Positions 24,300 through 35,287 of a stretch of 64,000 bases of DNA are shown piece by piece; the first letter of the stretch is position 1; every line of letters begins with the position of its first letter. Position numbers and translations under genes: made by a program. The DNA comes from Ochotona curzoniae (taxonomy: Eukaryota; Chordata; Mammalia; Lagomorpha; Ochotonidae), in the NCBI RefSeq assembly GCF_017591425.1, contig NW_024464918.1, positions 29,416,001 through 29,480,000 of the forward strand, given 5' to 3'. Below the pieces are notes generated by a model. It had not been told where the DNA came from, ran no database searches, and was given only the letters and a program-made list of their open reading frames with translations.

Positions 24300-24605
24300 T
24301 TCATTTAGTTATGTGAAAAGCATGAAGAGAGAGAAGGAGAGAGGATGTTCCCATCACAGACTCACGCTCAAATACCTGCAACAACTAAGGCTTTGCCGGG
24401 CTGTTGAAATCAAGCCGCAACTCCGTGCAGGTCTCTGAAGTCGGCGGCAGGGACACGGGGACCCAGGAGTGTCACCTGCTGCCTCTCAGCATACGTATTC
24501 ACAGGAAGGCAGCATCACGAGCAGAGCTGGGACTTGAACCCAGGTACTCCAATGCGAAGATACCCTACAGGCTGCAATCATCACTGTACCAAACACTTGT
24601 CCCAT
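24300..24605 (-). mobile_element. Old C-SINE
   Basis: Antisense copy: GAAGAGAGAGAAGGAGAGAGG, GCAGAGCTGGGACTTGAACC (reverse of the B box), ending CCAAACACTTGTCCC. Confidence 0.75.
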
Positions 24606-24639
24606 CCTATTTTTGATTCAGAGAATTTAAATGCTCAAT

Positions 24640-24972
24640 TTTTTTTACAGATTTTTGAAAAGACTAATTTATTTGTCTCATTGTTTGAAATCATAAAAGA
24701 GATAGATCTTCCATCTACTGATTCATTCCTCAGATGCCCACGATAGCCAGGACTAGGCCAAGCCAAACCAAGAGCCCAGACTTCCGCCTGGCTCTCCTAC
24801 ATGGATGCCCGAGACCCAGGCTCTCCAGCCATCCACTGCTTCCTATGTGCACTAAGCAAGTAGCAGGTTGGAAGAAGAGCAGTCAGGAACCAAACCTGAA
24901 CCAGCGCTCTGGTAATGGGATGCTGACGCTGCAGCAAGGGCTTAACGTGCAGTGCCACAACAGAGCCCCATA
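24640..24972 (-). mobile_element. Old C-SINE
   Basis: Antisense copy: GATAGATCTTCCATCTACTG, CCTCAGATGCCCACGATAGC, GGTTGGAAGAAGAGCAGTC, ending GTGCCACAACAGAGCCCC. Tandem and same orientation as the preceding copy. Confidence 0.8.
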
Positions 24973-25139
24973 AATATTTTTAAGCTGAATTTTTAAGTGT
25001 GCTACATTTTATTGTTTGTTATTACAACTGACTTACAAACCTCAAATATGCAATTTTTAAATACCCTTGTAAAGATATGACTCACATGCCCTAAAATTTC
25101 CTCATTGAAAATACAAATTAAAGTGTATATGATTTACTA

Positions 25140-25445
25140 CTTGTCTCAGGTAAAGCAGCCTCCTGTGACACCAGCATCTCATACGGCTACTGACTCATGT
25201 CCTAGCTGCTCAGTTGCCAATTCACATCCCTACTAGTGACCTGGGAAAAGCGACAGAAAATAATCCAAATGTTTGGGCCCCTACCACCCACATGAGAGAC
25301 CCAGATAAAGTTCTTGTTTCCTGGCTTTGGCCTGGACCAGCATTAGCTGTGATAACAGCATTGGCTGTGATAACAGTAGAGGGAAGACCTGTCTCCCCTC
25401 AGCCTGTAGCTTTTTCAAAATACATCTTTAACATATCTAATAAAT
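25140..25445 (+). mobile_element. Old C-SINE with 18-bp duplication
   Basis: Sense copy: GACCTGGGAAAAGCGACAG, TTGGGCCCCTACCACCC. It contains AGCATTAGCTGTGATAAC followed at once by AGCATTGGCTGTGATAAC (25340-25375). Confidence 0.75.
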
Positions 25446-25467
25446 ACATAAAAACAATTATATGCAA

Positions 25468-25735
25468 TTGGGGCTGTGTTTGTGGTACAGTGAGTTATGC
25501 CATTCTGTGCAGTGCCAGCATCCCATATGGGCACTGGTTCAACTCCTGACTACTCCACTTCCAATCCAGCTCCCTGGTAAAGCACCTCGGAACTCAGAAG
25601 ATGGCATGGGTGCTTTGCCCCCTGCATCCATGTGAAAGAGCCAGATGAAGTTTCTGGCTTCGGACTGGCCGTTTGCAGAGTGGCTCAGCGAACATAAGAT
25701 CTCTCCTTCTATTTCTTTGCCTTTCAAATAAGGAA
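25468..25735 (+). mobile_element. C-SINE
   Basis: Sense copy from GGGGCTGTGTTTGTGGTAC, GCATCCCATATGGGCACTGG, CCAATCCAGCTCCCTGG to TGCCTTTCAAATAAGG. Confidence 0.85.
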
Positions 25736-25738
25736 ATG

Positions 25739-25740
<2 letters not shown>

Positions 25741-25769
<29 letters not shown>
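25741..25769. repeat. (TA)n microsatellite
   Basis: About fourteen uninterrupted TA units directly after a SINE tail. Confidence 0.95.
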
Positions 25770-27179
25770 ATCAAAGTATGCAATTTCAAGTGTATAACTG
25801 ACTTACTTCCGTGTATTTGTAGAAAGGCAACCACCATCACTGTCAATATTAGGATGTCTCCATCACCTTATAAAGGATTCTCTCACTCCTTAGTCAATTG
25901 TCTCCTACCAGAAAAGTTTTTATTTACAGATAATGTAAAGCTTACATTTTCTTCATTGTTTTAATACTCTCTAAAGTTAGTAAGGCTTTCAACATCAAAT
26001 CAAATACAAAATATTCAATTACCTCTTTTAAAGGGCCCTTCTAAGCAAATTAACTAAGATGCTATAAATATCTCAATACAAGTTATTCCTTAGCAAAAAA
26101 ATGTTATGGGTTTGATTTGCTTCATCATTCCACGTTTTATTCCAAATCATCCCAAAGTCAAAACTGCATCTACCCACTAGGAAGAAAAAATAGAACCTAC
26201 AGATACAATCTGGGGTTTGCTTTATACAACATGCTTGGGAACTATTTTCTTAGGAGGCGAATCAGGGCTGCCAGGACCATGGGTGTGAGAAGTGATACCA
26301 CATCAAGAGAATTGGTACCTTGGAGGGTTTGGCAACTTGGAAGAGAGAGTGGCCCAAGCACAGAGCTGGGGGCTGGGCCTAGAGTGAAGTATGTGCAGGA
26401 ACAGGTTACATATGGCCGAAAAATAGCCAAGGAGTGCTAGGACGGAAGGGGTGATCACCCTGTGGGGCTGTTCCCAGCCTTCATGCAGCCACTTTCGTGT
26501 TTCTCCCGAGAAATAGGATAATGGGGACAACCAAGGGCCTAAAGGGAAGCAGGGCATTTGAGGAGCAGGCAGCCATGTGACCTGCTGCAAAAGTGGCAAG
26601 ACCACACACATGCGCACACACACACACACCATCCCTACACCCTCCTAGAGTTCTGGGTTCTGACTTGGCAGGTAGGGTAGGCTGTGGGGCTATGTTCTCT
26701 GGGTACCAGCAGGAGGGGCTGGGGGACTCCCAGGTGGCAGAGGCTTGGGTCCAAGAAGGATGTAGGTTTGAGCTTTTTAGGGGGAAAAAAATGCTACTTC
26801 GGAGAAAAATGATGCTGGGTTATTTCCTGCCATTGTTTCTAAGAATCGAGTTTGTGCTGAGTTACAAGGTTCCACCCAGCTGCCTTCAGCTACTCAGCAC
26901 CTCGACGCCGGAAGGGAATTCCAAGATCCTCTTTTCTCCCAAAGTTGACATGCAAGAGAAGGTTCCAGCTGCTGGTGCTGTGAGCATGGAAGTGGCTTCC
27001 TCAGCTGCTCTAGAACCCAGTTCTACTGATTGGCTCAGTGGCCTCAAGAATTTTTCCTTTTGGCCTTTGTAAGTAAATAGGGTATTTTGTTAGTGTTTTC
27101 ATCAGGCTGATTTGTCTTCATAATCCTTCAACTTGAATTCAAGATTTTAAAATATCTTAGGTGTCAACATTTTGCTTAG
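25770..27179. other. Unassigned intergenic (1.4 kb)
   Basis: Includes a short (CA)n at 26605-26630. A 159-codon frame at 26593-27072 starts inside this CA repeat and shows no recognisable protein features. Confidence 0.5.
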
Positions 27180-27400
27180 TCATGAAGAGGCAGCAACTGA
27201 TGGTTCAAGTATTAGAGACTGTGCTACGCACATGGGAAGCCCAGACTGAGTTCTGAGCTCTTGGCTTTAGCCTCCTGGCCAAGCTGCTGCTGGAATTTGG
27301 GTAGTAAACAGTATCTCATTTCATCTCCTCTCAGCTCTCTTTTTCTCTCTTTCTGTTTGTGTGTATTTGCGTGTGTGTGTTTGCCTTTCAAATAATGTTT
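27180..27400 (+). mobile_element. Old C-SINE 3' part
   Basis: Sense: CACATGGGAAGCCCAGACTG, GAGCTCTTGGCTTTAGCC, a CTCTCTTTTTCTCTCTTTCTG block and TGCCTTTCAAATAATG. A GTGTGTGTGTTTG run lies near the end. Confidence 0.7.
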
Positions 27401-28224
27401 AATTTAATCATATCTTTAAAAGTTGACAGTTAATTGAAAAATGTTTTAAGCATTATTGTGGGCAATATTACACAATCAAATACAACCTGTTCAAATTTTG
27501 ACTGTGCACTACTCAGCCCAAAATTCAGCCCACAATCTGATGACCTTCAAAGAAGGTTTGTCTGGGACCTTCCCAGAGTCTGTGAAGAGAGCCCACGGGC
27601 TTCATTCCCCAGCTCCTGATAGCTACATGGGGCTGTGAGTTCAAACCCAGCCCAGAGAGGTGGCAAGTGAAAACCAAGCATGTCACATTATGTTGGCACT
27701 GGCAAGTATCTGGGGCGCCATCCGCATCTGCTTATCCCCTTCTGGGACAACCCTGGAGTTTCTTGCTGACCTTACCAGTTCAAGAGGTCACATTTAATCT
27801 GACAAAGGTAAAAAGCTGCAGAAGAACATTCTATTCTAAGGTAGTCAGACATTGGATTTTTCTCCCTGGTCTTGACCCCAAAAGAAAGAACTAGAAAAGT
27901 TGTGGATGGAGAGTTGTATTAAGACACAAAATCAAGGTACATGGTTCCAGCCTCCTGCCCTAAAATCCAAAGAATAGATAAAACCCAAGTTAGGGTCAAG
28001 TGCCGGGCTACCCCTGGGAAAGGCAGACTCGGTAAGATGGGGATAGTGGTTGCCCATTGCCCAAGAACAGCGAGGAAGAGTTTGTCACTCCTCATGCATT
28101 CGTCCTCCTAAGGTATTTATTAGAAGCTCACAAGGCAAAGTCCAAGGAACCTTTAGCTTTGTCCCTGCCTCTTCTCAACTGGGGACGGTGATACAGCCAC
28201 CGTGTAAAATCTGCTCACCCTTTA
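27401..28224. other. Unassigned intergenic
   Basis: Nothing recognised. Confidence 0.5.
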
Positions 28225-28552
28225 AAGAAAAAGATGTATGTACATATGTATTTGAAAAGCAGAGTGACAAAGATATAGACAGAAACGAAGAGATCTCTGT
28301 GTGCTGGCTTACTCCCCCAAATGTCTGCAACAACCTGGACTGGGCAAGGTTGAAGTCAGCAGCCAGGAATTCCATCCCGATCGAACACATGAGCAGCAGG
28401 AACCCAGGCAATTGAGACACCATCCACTGCTTCCCACATGGGTTTGCAAGGAACTGGATCAGAAGCCAAATAACTGGAAGTAGGACTGGTACTCCGGTAT
28501 GGGACATAGGCATATCAAGGTATGGCTTAAGCTGTGGTACACTGCACCTGTC
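28225..28552 (-). mobile_element. Old C-SINE
   Basis: Antisense copy: TATTTGAAAAGCAGAGTGAC, CCCAAATGTCTGCAACAACC, TCCACTGCTTCCCACATGGG, ending TGTGGTACACTGCACC. Confidence 0.8.
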
Positions 28553-30094
28553 ACTGCCTATCCCTTGTTGTGCTCCAGAATCACAGGATCAGCATAGTCA
28601 GTGTACCAGTCCTACTTGCCCTTTCTAAGGTCTAACTGGCTGCAGAACTTACTGCCACTGTTGGCAATGAGTTTCTGGACACCGAGAAATACCATGGAGA
28701 GGTTAATTCCCTTTTATGGCTTTGTTACTTGACCTTGACGTCCTTCAGAATTCCTGTTCTTGCTGAGATATAAACCCCCAGGCTTTATGGCTCTCAGATG
28801 AATACATATCAACTCACTTCTGCCTGCTGAGAGTTTATGTCAATCATCTCTGTCTGTCACCCTTACCGCCTTTGCCAACTGTGCTCCCAACATCACCATC
28901 ATTGCTTCTTCAAAACTCTCTGTCTGGACAAGACTGTATCTGACTAAACTGACTTTAAACATTTCCATGCTTGTGGTTAAGTCTTCACGTGTCATAATTT
29001 TATAATCCATTAGTTTATTTAGTGTTTTACCCTCAGGCTCATACTACTTGCAGTTTCCTGTTACACCCAATTGTATCTCTGTATTTTTTAATGGGTGATA
29101 TGTAAATAGCATGGTTTATGCTGCTTTCAACAGTTCTATGTATCAAAATTTTTGTTGCAAAATCAGCAAATCCATGTAATTAAGACTGATAGAGAAGAAT
29201 AGAAGCCAGTTCTACCTTTTGCTTCAGTGTCTGTTGGTTGATTTGGATTTTTGATGATTCCGTTCAAAAATGTCATTACAGACATGTCATTACCTTGTTC
29301 TGCCCTTTTACCCATGTGACTGATTGTCCCAGCTTACACCTGCCCACCAGTAACTGCAAAGTTAAATAAACAAGCGTGGTGGATGTTATCTACAAGAAGA
29401 ACTCGCCTGGGATACAGGACTTCATACAAACAGAAGGTGAGATGGGGTATTCCTGTAGGCTTTCCCCTGTTAGCTGCAGATTTTGTCATTCAAACATTAG
29501 CTTTGTCCTCCAGACATTGGCTTGGTCAGACTGAATTGTATAGACTCTAAACATCTTAATCTTCATCCCTGATGCAAGTTAAAACCTGCTGTTTCACGGT
29601 CACTTCACCATTCTCAGTATTGTTAAAGTCACCCTGGTCGCAGTTGCACAGTGCATTTCTGCTGCTGTGTGACACTGCCCTGTTCCCGTGTCTCGTCCTT
29701 TTGTTGTTTGTAAATCTGAGTTTCTAAGTTTATTCTCCAGACCTTTTTCCTGATGGGTATTTGGCCTGCCTCTTAGGCAGTCTCATGATCTTTTTAACCA
29801 AATGTCCTGGGGCTGTTTGGGGAGTGGTTGGAGGGAGGTAGAGGCAGGGAGGCACCCAGGAAGCTGCTGGAAGCTTTGTTAGCTGGAGTATCAGCTTTGG
29901 GATCAGATAAGGGGTGGAGGAGCTTCAGGAGCTTGCACAGGTGACAGCTGAAGGTCGTACAGGGACAGGGGAGTCCGTGGAGAAATACCTCAAGTGGGAG
30001 GAGGTAAGTGAGAGCCCATTCCTGGGAGCCATTTAAATGGTTCATCTAAATGTAATGTCCTAAATAGGTCAGTGCTCACTTGAAGTCCAGTGGA
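28553..30094. other. Unassigned intergenic (1.5 kb), possible LTR remnant at 28,560-28,880
   Basis: Around 28768 the string GAGATATAAACCCCCAGGC looks like a retroviral TATA region, but no ends or TSD could be defined. The rest was not recognised. Confidence 0.35.
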
Positions 30095-30280
30095 GAGCTG
30101 GCAATTTACCTGTTAGGATGCCTACACACATGGCTGGATTTGGGTCCCAACTCCAGTGTCAATTCCACACTCCTGGTAATGCACAGACTGGGAGGCAGAC
30201 GGTGGTGTTGTAAGCATTTAGTCCCTACCATCAATGTGGGAGCTTGGGACTGAGTTCTTAGCTCCCGAGTCCCTCGTCGT
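30095..30280 (+). mobile_element. Old C-SINE fragment
   Basis: Sense: GATTTGGGTCCCAACTCC (B-box region), GTAATGCACAGACTGGGAGG, GGGAGCTTGGGACTGAGTTC. Confidence 0.55.
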
Positions 30281-30514
30281 TAACTGTGTATCTCTGTGTT
30301 CTAATTAATTAATTATAAAATTTGATCGGACCTTAAGGCTTGAATGGGACGTCGGACGGGAGGTGGGTAGTTTAGTATGTAGGGTAACTTTCATTCATGA
30401 GGTTTATCCACATATTTCCGTTGAAGCTGCTGCCATTTTTTTTTCCTTTGAACATGCTACATATAAAGATCGGACTAATTGCTGCTCTCCAGCCTCCAGA
30501 GATCTTTTATTTTA

Positions 30515-30820
30515 GTTTAGTTTTTTTTTAAAGATTTATTTCTTTTTTACTGAAAGGCAGATTTAAAGAGAGAAGGAGATACAAAGAGAAATACCTTCTC
30601 TCCACTGGTTCATTCCCTAAGTGGCTGCAACAGCCAGAGCTGAGCTGATCCAAAGCCAGGAGCCAGGAGCTTCTTCCAGGTCTCCCACGCAGGTACGGGG
30701 TTCCCAAGGCTTTGGGCCATCCACCACTGCTTTCCCAGGCTACAAGCAGAGAGCTGGATGGGCAGTAGGGCAGCCAGACACAAATCAGCATCCACATGGG
30801 ATCCTGGCACTTTAGAAGAT
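30515..30820 (-). mobile_element. C-SINE, 5' end truncated
   Basis: Antisense: AAAGATTTATTTC, CACTGGTTCATTCCCTAAGTG, GGAGCTTCTTCCAGGTCTCC, CTTTCCCAGGCTACAAGC. It stops near ATGGGATCCTGGCAC, so the A-box end is missing. Confidence 0.88.
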
Positions 30821-31122
30821 ACCTTTTGCCATCCTCATTTGTCCTCTTCGTGGTCCGAACAGAGCAGAACATGCACATGTATTTATAAACGTGCACGTGT
30901 TTCCAGTTCACCGTTTCCTGCACTGCTCGTTTCCTCTTGTCGCAGCACAGAACGAGACAGAGGCTCCTCCTATACAAAGTGGATTTCTCACCTGTGTGCT
31001 GGCACCCACCCCTTCCACAGGTGTTGACTTTACTGAAAGTAATGGAGAAGTCCTTCAAAAGGGAAATTCCATGGGCGATATATAATCTTGGTAGGAAATT
31101 TGATAAAATGTTCACTTTCTTT

Positions 31123-31448
31123 TTTATTAAAAAAAATGTTTTTATGGGAAAGGAATATATACAGAGAGAAGGAGAGACAGAGGGAGATCTTCCGTCCAAT
31201 GATTCACTCCCCAAGTGGCCACAATGGCCAAAGCTGATCCAATCCAAAGCCAGTAGCCAGGAGCTTCTTCCAGGTCTCCGAAGCAGGTGCAGAGTCCCAA
31301 GGCATTGGGACATCCTCATCTGCATTCCCAGGCCACAAGTAGGGAGCTAGATGGGAAGCAGGACCACCAGGGTTAGAACTGGAGCCCAGATGGGATCCTG
31401 GTGTATTCAGGCAAGGACTTTAGCTGCTAGGCTATCGTGCCGGGCTCC
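31123..31448 (-). mobile_element. Young full-length C-SINE
   Basis: Antisense, with an 18-bp TSD: AAAATGTTCACTTTCTTT (31105-31122) and AAAATGTTCACATTCTTT (31449-31466), one mismatch. Confidence 0.96.
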
Positions 31449-31466
31449 AAAATGTTCACATTCTTT

Positions 31467-32334
31467 GTAAAAGAAAAAAAAAATAATCAAACTGTACAGT
31501 GTGTGTGATAGAATGCCATTTGAAATAGGTGAGACACATAGATAGGAAAGACAGACCACAGGGCTCAGTACAAAAGTCACAACAATGTAAGCTTCTTGAC
31601 TGGCTTGATTTTCATTCCAGAATCTAACAAAACTCCTGACCATAGAATAAATAGTCCAGTGGGCTAAGCAGCGGGACTTGAGTTTATAGACAGAAAATAG
31701 TTGCAGAGTGGCAGGGGGATTAGGGAGAGTGTCCAGAAAACCAAAAGAAGCAAATTGATGATTTCCAAAGTTATTTTCCTTCTAAAGCAAGAACAGGGAG
31801 AACAGTGGGAAAACAACTAGTTAACATCATGTTACTTCAGGGTAACTTTTCGTTGTGAAAGGCTCAAAGGCAGAGCAAGCTTGGCTCTCATGCCTGTCGT
31901 AACTGGCCAGTTTGATGGAACGTCTTATCTGTTATCTCCTTTTGGGAAGGCCAAACAGCCTAGTTCTTCCTGGTGATACGGAACTTCAGCCCAAGTGACG
32001 TTATCTTGGCTCTATCCCCGGTCTGTCAGAGCCGAGGGCAAGCATGTAGTCCAGAAGAGTGGACTTGTTGGTTCTCATTTAACAAAACACTGTTTGCACT
32101 AAATAGTCTGGTTGTAAGGGAAGAAGAAAGTCCTCTTTATTCTAAGTGCATTATTATGGAGGAGAAAGAAGGGTAGTGATGCACCTGAGATGAACCCCCA
32201 GTCTTTTCTGGAGGAAGAAAACACATTACTATGGGGAGAGCAAGAGGTGGCCCGGGACCTGCAGCGGCCTGAGGGCAGTGTCTATGCAGATCTGGACATG
32301 TGGAGTCATGTCTTTGTTTTAAAGCCTAAAATGT
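31467..32334. other. Unassigned intergenic
   Basis: No gene or repeat recognised. Confidence 0.5.
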
Positions 32335-32364
32335 GAAGAGAGAGAGAGAGAAAGAGAGAAAGAG
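32335..32364. repeat. GA-rich simple repeat
   Basis: GAAGAGAGAGAGAGAGAAAG followed by AGAGAAAGAG. Confidence 0.9.
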
Positions 32365-32526
32365 TTTGTGTGTATGAACTTTCCTGATTTTTAAATATTG
32401 TCAGTTGATGAAAATCTAAAAATCCAAATGGAGCCCTGTCAAACCCAACTGCATTAAGTTCAGAGGCCGCAGTTGGTTTCTTTTCATCTAAAAGAAGTGA
32501 TCATGTATCTTCAAAATGTGTCCTTT

Positions 32527-33551
32527 TGGCCCAGAACAGTAGCCTAGTGGCTGAAGTCCTCGCCTTGCATGCCCCAGAATCCCATATGGGCACCGGTTCA
32601 TATCCTGGCTGTCCCACTTCCCATCCAGCTTCACAACTGGGAAGGCAGTTGACGACAGCCCAACACCTTGGGACCCTGCACCCATGTGGAAGACCCAGAA
32701 AAGGCTCCTGGCTCCTGGCTTCAGATTGGCTTGTTACGGGTCTGAGCAAGGTCACACCAGACATGTCTAAGGTTTATTAACAAGTCTTTATTAACCTGGG
32801 TGATGACAGGGCCCACTAGAAGTAACAAATCACAAGTGCAAATGACAATCCAAACAACTGTAACCCCAAGAGGAACGAACGGTCATTACCCTCAAATCCA
32901 TTCGTTAAGCTGATGACGTATGTCCCAGCTTCCCCAGCAACAGAAGTTATCCCAAGAGACTTGCAGTGAGTAACCTGGACACACTTCCAAAGTTGCATTC
33001 AGCTTTCCCTGGCTTCTGTGCCCACATTCCACCACCGCGAGGCTTCACCTCTCCTGGAACTCCTGGTAGTGCATGGATTGGAAATCCAAAACATCTTAGC
33101 ATTGCTATCTTCACTGTCCCGCCCAAGCAGTGAGCAGAGGGGGAGGATTACAGACACACAGGGGTCATGCCCAGGGGACACCTGTCCTCAGAGGTACTGG
33201 GGAGGCCGAGGTACTCAGTACTTAGAGGTACTGGGGAGTGCCAGGACCAAGAGAGTGAGCCCTTCCTTGAGCCTTCAGAGGGGCTCCGGAGGGGAGTGGT
33301 TACACAACAATGCAACTCCGCCCCCTCTCAGGTGAGAGCCATCTGTGGGCAGGGGGGAACACCTAGGTGGTGGGAGAGGGGTGGCTTCCAAGCTTGTGAC
33401 CTTGAACTAGTTGAGTACCTCAGGACAGGCTTAGTCCCCCGCTGCCTTTGTGGCCATTTGGGGAATGAACCAGCAGATGGAACATCTTTCTCTTCGACTC
33501 TTCTTCTCTCTGTGAATGGAAAGCCAAGAAAAATAAATAAATCTTTAAAAA
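32527..33551 (+). mobile_element. C-SINE split by a solo LTR
   Basis: The 5' part is 32527-32731 and the 3' part 33432-33551. The outer TSD is AAAATGTGTCCTTT (32513-32526) and AAAATGTATCCTTT (33552-33565). Removing the LTR and one copy of GGCT restores the normal SINE order (CAGATTGGCT joined to TAGTCCCCCGCTGCC). Confidence 0.94.
32732..33427 (-). mobile_element. Solo LTR of an endogenous retrovirus, 696 bp
   Basis: The insert has TGT...ACA ends: on the minus strand it begins TGTCCTGAGGTACTC and ends CAGACCCGTAACA. It is flanked by the 4-bp duplication GGCT (32728-32731 and 33428-33431). Two AATAAA polyadenylation signals lie close to its minus-strand 3' end (32773-32778 and 32787-32792), which fixes the orientation. 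A 15-bp direct repeat AGAGGTACTGGGGAG (33190-33204 and 33224-33238) lies in the presumed U3. A 4-bp TSD is typical of class I (gammaretrovirus-like) ERVs. No internal viral genes remain, so it is the product of LTR-LTR recombination. Confidence 0.88.
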
Positions 33552-33758
33552 AAAATGTATCCTTTCCCATCAAACCCTAACTTTCCACTGAAGACTCTAG
33601 TGTATACGGTGCCATAGCCAGGGTAACGAGGGACAGCACCACCTTTGCTGGGACAACAGTCTGGGATGCAGGACGCTGCCATCAGAAGAGGCTGCCCTGA
33701 CGAGGTTTTACTTTAATTTTCCTTTATTTTGGTTTGGGTCTAAGGTTGTTTACCTGAC

Positions 33759-33801
33759 TCCCCTCTGTCCTTCCCTCTCCTCCCCTCCCCTCCCCCCATC
33801 A
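33759..33801. repeat. Polypyrimidine tract, minus-strand G-rich
   Basis: Runs of CTCCC and CCCCTCC: the minus strand has several GGGG tracts separated by one or two bases, so a G-quadruplex or triplex structure is possible. Confidence 0.7.
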
Positions 33802-33886
33802 TTGCATCTTTTTTCTTTAGGTCTTTCTTCAGCATTCAGTAGTTTTAGCTCAGTTAAGTAACTAACTCTGTCCTAGAAAATTGTGT

Positions 33887-34237
33887 GCCTTGTGCCCTGT
33901 GCCCTGTGCAATAGCCTAGTGGCTAAAATCTTTGTCTTGCATGCACCAGGATCCCATATGGATACCAGTTCTAATCCTGGTGGCCCCGCTTCCCATCCAG
34001 CTCCCTGTTTGTGGCCTGGGAAAGCAGTCGAGGACAGCCCAAAGCCTTGGGACCCTGCACCCACATGGGAGACCCAGAAGAGGCTCCTGGCTCCTGGTTC
34101 ATGGCTTCTAATTGGCTCAGCTCCTGCCCTTTCAGCCACTTGGGGAGTGAACCATGGGATGGATGATCTTTCTGTCTCTCCTTCTCTCTCTATATCTGAC
34201 TTTCCAATAAAAATAAATAAATCTTTTTAAAAATAAT
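33887..34237 (+). mobile_element. Young full-length C-SINE
   Basis: A 10-bp TSD AAAATTGTGT at 33877-33886 and 34238-34247. The 5' head holds an unusual short duplication GTGCCCTGTGCCCTGTGC. Confidence 0.94.
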
Positions 34238-34319
34238 AAAATTGTGTTTCCACAAAAGCATATGTCTCCAAAATACAAAATAAATATCCTATTCATTGAT
34301 TGCTGATGCTCTATTTCGA

Positions 34320-34613
34320 TCTTTTTAAGAATTCATTTATTTTTATTTAGAAGGCAGATGTATAGAGATGCGGGGAGAGACAGATCTTCCCACAGTGGTT
34401 CATTCCCCAAAAGACCACAACAGCCAGCAGCCAGGAACTTCTGCCGGGTCTCCTTTGTGGGTGCAGGGGCTGAAGGACTGGAGCCATCCTCAGCTGCTTT
34501 CCCACACAGCAGGAAGCTGAATCAGAAGTAGAGCAGCTGGGCTGTGAGCAGGTGCCTCTGTGGGGTGTCAGTACCGCAGAGAGGCTTAACCTACTGTGCC
34601 ATGGCACCAGCCA
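34320..34613 (-). mobile_element. C-SINE, older
   Basis: Antisense: TTTAAGAATTCATTTATTTT, GTGGTTCATTCCCC, CTCAGCTGCTTTCCCAC, ending TACTGTGCCATGGCACCAGCC. Confidence 0.88.
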
Positions 34614-34653
34614 CTGAAAGATAGGTGTCTTTTTTTTTTTTAATGCACAAGTG

Positions 34654-34674
34654 CTTCTTCTTCTTCTTCTTTTA
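34654..34674. repeat. (TTC)n microsatellite
   Basis: Six TTC units after a T run. Confidence 0.9.
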
Positions 34675-34987
34675 ATTTGCATGTGAATGTGACTTATTAT
34701 CCTAAAAAGGATGGAACAAAATTATTAATATGTGTCTGCAAAACTCTCCCTCCTCCCAGAAGCAGAGACGTGACAGCTGTGAGTGAAGAAGACCCAAGCC
34801 TCCTAATCAATTCTCTAAGGAAAGCAGTGAGAAGGGAGCACAGGCTGGCTCCCCTAACCTGGAAGACCAGGAGGGAGGTGAGTCACCCCAGCTTTCTGCG
34901 GTGTTTGCCACTGTTACAGTGGAAGAATGGAGTGAGAATGGCCACGTAATTTCAAGACCCGGTACACAATAAAAATGTGAGTTCTGG

Positions 34988-35250
34988 GGTGTCAGCATCC
35001 CATACGGGCACCGGGTTGAGTCCCAGTCCAGCCCCCTGCTAATGTGTCTGGGAAAGCAATGGAGGATGGCTGTAGCGCATGGGCCCGTGGACCCACTTTG
35101 GAGACCTGGAGGGAGCTCCTGGCTTCAGGCTGGCCTTTGTGGCCTTTAGGGAGTGAACCAGAGGATGGAAAAGCTCGCGCTCTCTTTTTTCTTCTCCCCA
35201 TCTCTGTAACTCCTTTTATATTAACTTTCAGTTTAAAAAAAATTTTTAAA
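34988..35250 (+). mobile_element. C-SINE lacking its 5' end
   Basis: Starts in the middle at GTCAGCATCCCATACGGGC, then TGGGAAAGCAATGGAGGATG, GGAGTGAACCAGAGGATGG, and an A/T tail followed by a (CA)n repeat (35255-35287). Confidence 0.85.
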
Positions 35251-35254
35251 TAAC

Positions 35255-35287
35255 CACACACACAAATACACACATACACACACACAC
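35255..35287. repeat. (CA)n microsatellite
   Basis: ACACACACA blocks interrupted by AAATA and TA. Confidence 0.9.

Noticed and set aside
26593..27072. 159-codon open frame
   Set aside because: Begins in a CA microsatellite and shows no recognisable motif; chance length for this composition.
30528..31325. 265-codon open frame on the minus strand
   Set aside because: It runs through two antisense C-SINEs and the sequence between them; its protein repeats the translation seen in many other SINE copies.
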